Source: Proteus vulgaris (GTDB taxonomy: Bacteria > Pseudomonadota > Gammaproteobacteria > Enterobacterales > Enterobacteriaceae). From it: a stretch of DNA of 64,000 nt. The notes below the pieces were generated by a model that was not told the origin of the DNA, ran no database searches, and worked only from the letters and a program-made list of their open reading frames with translations. The DNA is taken from the NCBI GenBank assembly GCA_901472505.1, contig LR590468.1, positions 682,001-746,000 of the forward strand, written 5' to 3'. A program made the translations under genes and the position numbers. Numbering within the stretch: position 1 is the stretch's first letter; each line of letters begins with the position of its first letter. Below, piece by piece: positions 61,746 to 64,000 of the stretch.

Positions 61746-62271
61746 AAAAAATTAAAACAAGTTAACGAATGAATTAATTATTTGAAAAATAAAAAATAAA
61801 TCGATAGCTTTATTATTGATAATAAATGTGTTGTGCTCAATGGTTATTTTGTTATTCTCTGCGCGGATGCTTGGATCAATCTGGTTCAAGCATATCGCAA
61901 GCACCAGAACGAAAAAAGCCCCGGGTAATATATTCATATTAACCGAGGTGGACTCAAACACAAACAATTTGTTTCTGCCTCCCTTTTTTATAGGAGTGTA
62001 AGAGGAAATGAAAAAATATTCTTAAATCGGGCTAATGATCGTAACTATGATATTACCAAGTCACGTATTATTAGAGCGTAAATATCTTATTGACTCATAC
62101 CAAACAATGAATATTTAATTATTCAGGTTAAGATAGCTTTTACTTTATATTAATCTTGTGGGGCAGTGCCCCCCCCACAGTTTCCATCTTCAATTATTGT
62201 GTGTTTATCTCAGCACCCTGACTTATAAGAAGAGGTAACAATAATCTGTTACTTCTTATTATATTAAATAT

Positions 62272-62302
62272 AAAAAAAGCCGACCCCTATTTTTGGTCGG
62301 CT
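62272..62302 (-). terminator. terminator of the GH105-kduD operon
   Basis: AGCCGACC (62278-62285) pairs with GGTCGGCT (62295-62302); the A run at 62272-62278 is the minus-strand U tract. It lies about 80 bases after the corrected GH105 stop. Confidence 0.85.
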
Positions 62303-62383
62303 CCTAGATAGGAAAATATTGCGCGGAAGGAATATAAAGCGCAAGAAAAACAACAAAGCGTCAATATCAAAGGTCTAGCAATT

Positions 62384-63446
62384 TTACAAAAGGTTTAAAA
62401 CTTCACTTCCTGCTAATAAATAAGCACCTGCACCATAATCCATATTATGTTCAAAACTTCACTTCACGAGGGTTAAATGCTGGAAGTTGAACCCAACCTA
62501 TCATGCCATTGTCATGAATACAGGTTTGTAATGCCGACCATGCTTTATTTAAAGCAGGAAAATAAATTTCTTTCTCTAATATTCCCTGATTAATTCCCCA
62601 TGCTAATCCATAACAAAATAGCGCAGTTGCTGAGCTTTCTGGTGCAGGAAAATTATCAGGATCGAGTAAACTTGTTCGCCAAAAACCATCTTCATGTTGA
62701 TAATCTAGGATGGATGTCGCTAATTCTTTAAACAGTGCAATATAACGTTCACGACCATGATAATCATCAGGCATATATTTTAAAATACGCGGTATCGAAG
62801 CTAAGACCCAACCGATACCACGACTCCAAAATACTTTTTCACCGTTAGCTTCGCGTAATTCATTACCTTGCCCATCAGGAATATAGCGATGATCACGGAA
62901 GATAAGCCCTGTTTCAGGATCACGTAAATGCTCAATCGCATCCCAATAAGCTGTATGCATGTAATCTAAATAGCGTCGTTCACTGGTCATTTCAGCTAAT
63001 GCAGCAAATCCAGGAGGCGCCATAAAGAGAGCATCACACCACCACCAGTCTTCACGACCCGGTTTAGGATCATTAAGCATAATATCGAATGCTTTGATTG
63101 TTGGTTCAATTACTTCAGAGTGCTCAAAAAGCGGGCTGATAGCCAAATAAGCTTGTGCACAAACATGATCATCTGCAAAACGTGCGTTGGGACCTGTTCT
63201 AAACCCAGTATGTAAAGTGTAATTCAGCACACCATTGAGATACTCTTCATCTTGCGTTGCCTGCCATGCTGCGCTTACACAACTCCATAAAACACCGCGT
63301 TCCCAATCAGTATCTTTAATAAAACGGGTTTTACCACTACGACGGCGAACACTACGAACTTGATTAGCCGATTGATAACGATACACTCGCTTCATGTTTT
63401 GTAATACAAGCTCTCTTTGCAAAGTATCTGTATTAGCGTGTTCCAT
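62384..63446 (-). CDS. GH105 family unsaturated uronyl hydrolase (one-base frameshift, probably an assembly error)
   Basis: Removes the 4,5-unsaturated uronic acid from lyase products by hydration, giving a keto-uronate. Corrected length is 353 residues from MEHANTD (GGAG upstream of 63446). Family motifs: FADDHVCAQAYL, EDWWWCDALFMAPP, FWSRGIGWV and ESSATALFCYGLAWG. The A run at 62453-62456 (T run on the coding strand) makes an early stop after FNPREVKF; one base fewer continues EHNMDYGAGAYLLAGSEVL to a stop at 62384. GH105 enzymes are mostly known on pectin products, while GH88 is the usual glycosaminoglycan family, so an action on chondroitin disaccharides is inferred from context. It is 17 bases downstream of kduD. 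Confidence 0.88.
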
Positions 63447-63463
63447 CCTATTTCTCCAAGAAA

Positions 63464-64000
63464 TTAACGAGCTAACCAACCACCATCTACAGCAATTGTG
63501 TATCCATTAACATAATCACTAGCTTTAGAGGCTAAGAAAATGGCAGGGCCAGCAACATCTTCGGGGGTTCCCCAACGTCCTGCAGGAATACGTTCTAAAA
63601 TAGCGGCATTACGCGCTTCATCAGCACGTAACGCTGCTGTGTTATCTGTTGCCATATAGCCTGGAGCAATCGCATTTACATTGATGTTGTATTGAGAAAG
63701 CTCGGTTGCTAATGCTCGAGTTAATCCCATGACTGCAGATTTACTTGCTGTGTAAGAAGGTACTCGAATACCGCCTTGATAAGAGAGCATAGAAGCGATA
63801 TTAATTATTTTTCCACCTTCACCTTGTTTCACAAATTGGCGAGCCACTTTTTTGTGATAAGAAAAACAGTGTTTTTTGATTAATATCAATCACATCGTCC
63901 CAATCTTTCTCACTAAATTCCAAAAGATCTTCACGACGAATAATCCCTGCGTTATTCACTAAAATATCAATGCGCCCCATCACCGAAACGGCTTCATCAA
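63464..64000 (-). CDS. kduD: 2-dehydro-3-deoxy-D-gluconate 5-dehydrogenase KduD (partial; one-base frameshift, probably an assembly error)
   Basis: SDR enzyme of the unsaturated-uronate pathway, interconverting 2,5-diketo-3-deoxygluconate and KDG. The N-terminal part lies beyond the window end; the visible part starts within the NNAGIIRRED region. IASMLSYQGGIRVPSYTASK carries the catalytic Ser, Tyr and Lys, and DYVNGYTIAVDGGWLAR is the family C-terminus. The T run 63848-63853 (A run on the coding strand) breaks the frame at FFLSQK/VARQF; one base fewer repairs it. It is followed on the same strand by the GH105 hydrolase, together completing breakdown of lyase products. Confidence 0.92.

Larger units (their letters stand above)
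61688..62383. other. spacer between the convergent chondroitinase and GH105 genes
   Basis: About 700 bases. It holds the chondroitinase operon terminator, a block at 61830-61990 of higher GC with overlapping opposite-strand small frames and a 10-bp hairpin (TGCTTGGATC...GGTTCAAGCA, about 61869-61893), a C8 homopolymer in a hairpin near 62157-62180, an inverted repeat near 62226-62257, and the GH105 terminator. No convincing gene was called. Confidence 0.5.

Noticed and set aside
61752..62001. Overlapping small opposite-strand frames as genes
   Set aside because: Neither has a good ribosome site or recognisable family; reported only as an unexplained block.

Overview
The window is AT-rich enterobacterial chromosome. 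It most likely comes from the genus Proteus, close to the P. vulgaris group. The strongest clue is a pair of large secreted chondroitinases (55524-58595 and 58645-61687) that read almost word for word like the chondroitin ABC lyases I and II of P. vulgaris as I remember them. LeuO, SgrR, MutH, SpeA/SpeB, MetK, SprT, Hcp/Hcr and ClcA are enterobacterial but diverged from E. coli. No tRNA, rRNA, insertion sequence, prophage or CRISPR array was seen.

Layout. 0.1-9 kb: acyl-CoA synthetase, leuO, and the leucine operon leuL-leuA-leuB-leuC-leuD with a leader-peptide attenuator. 9-18 kb: a probable SgrS small RNA divergent from sgrR, a DnaA-box-rich spacer, mutH, an acetoin reductase-like SDR, speB, speA and metK with a MetJ operator. 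18-30 kb: cellulose synthesis, with bcsG divergent from bcsR-Q-A-B-C and no bcsZ, bcsE or bcsF visible. 30-33.5 kb: a sulfur-type operon (persulfide-sensor-like ArsR repressor plus a split YeeE/YedE pair), sprT, and mgtE behind an M-box magnesium riboswitch. 33.6-47.3 kb: a small lipoprotein, hcp-hcr, an aldehyde dehydrogenase, an AGCS amino acid:sodium symporter, clcA, tehB, a K+ channel, a secreted Ntn hydrolase and yceI with cytochrome b561.

47.8-64 kb is the accessory part. It holds an RpiR-type regulator, a very small trimeric autotransporter, a GNAT enzyme preceded by 9-bp tandem repeats, and a glycosaminoglycan degradation locus. That locus reads Tat-exported sulfatase, KdgM-like porin, classical autotransporter, chondroitinase ABC I, chondroitinase ABC II, then on the opposite strand a GH105 unsaturated-uronyl hydrolase and kduD, which is cut by the window end. 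The implied route is: desulfate and cleave chondroitin/dermatan sulfate outside or in the periplasm, pass oligosaccharides through the porin, remove the unsaturated uronic acid, and reduce the resulting keto-uronate into the KDG pathway. The autotransporter, tightly packed between porin and lyase, is the least explained component.

Caution on data quality. At least fourteen one-base lesions, nearly all +1 in a short homopolymer, break conserved genes (leuA, speA, the DUF6691 protein, AGCS symporter, clcA three times, cytochrome b561 twice, trimeric autotransporter, sulfatase, chondroitinase II, GH105 hydrolase, kduD). Two more probably alter the bcsA start and the chondroitinase I C-terminus. 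Correcting each one gives the normal family length. They look like read or assembly errors rather than real pseudogenes, so these genes are annotated over their full span.
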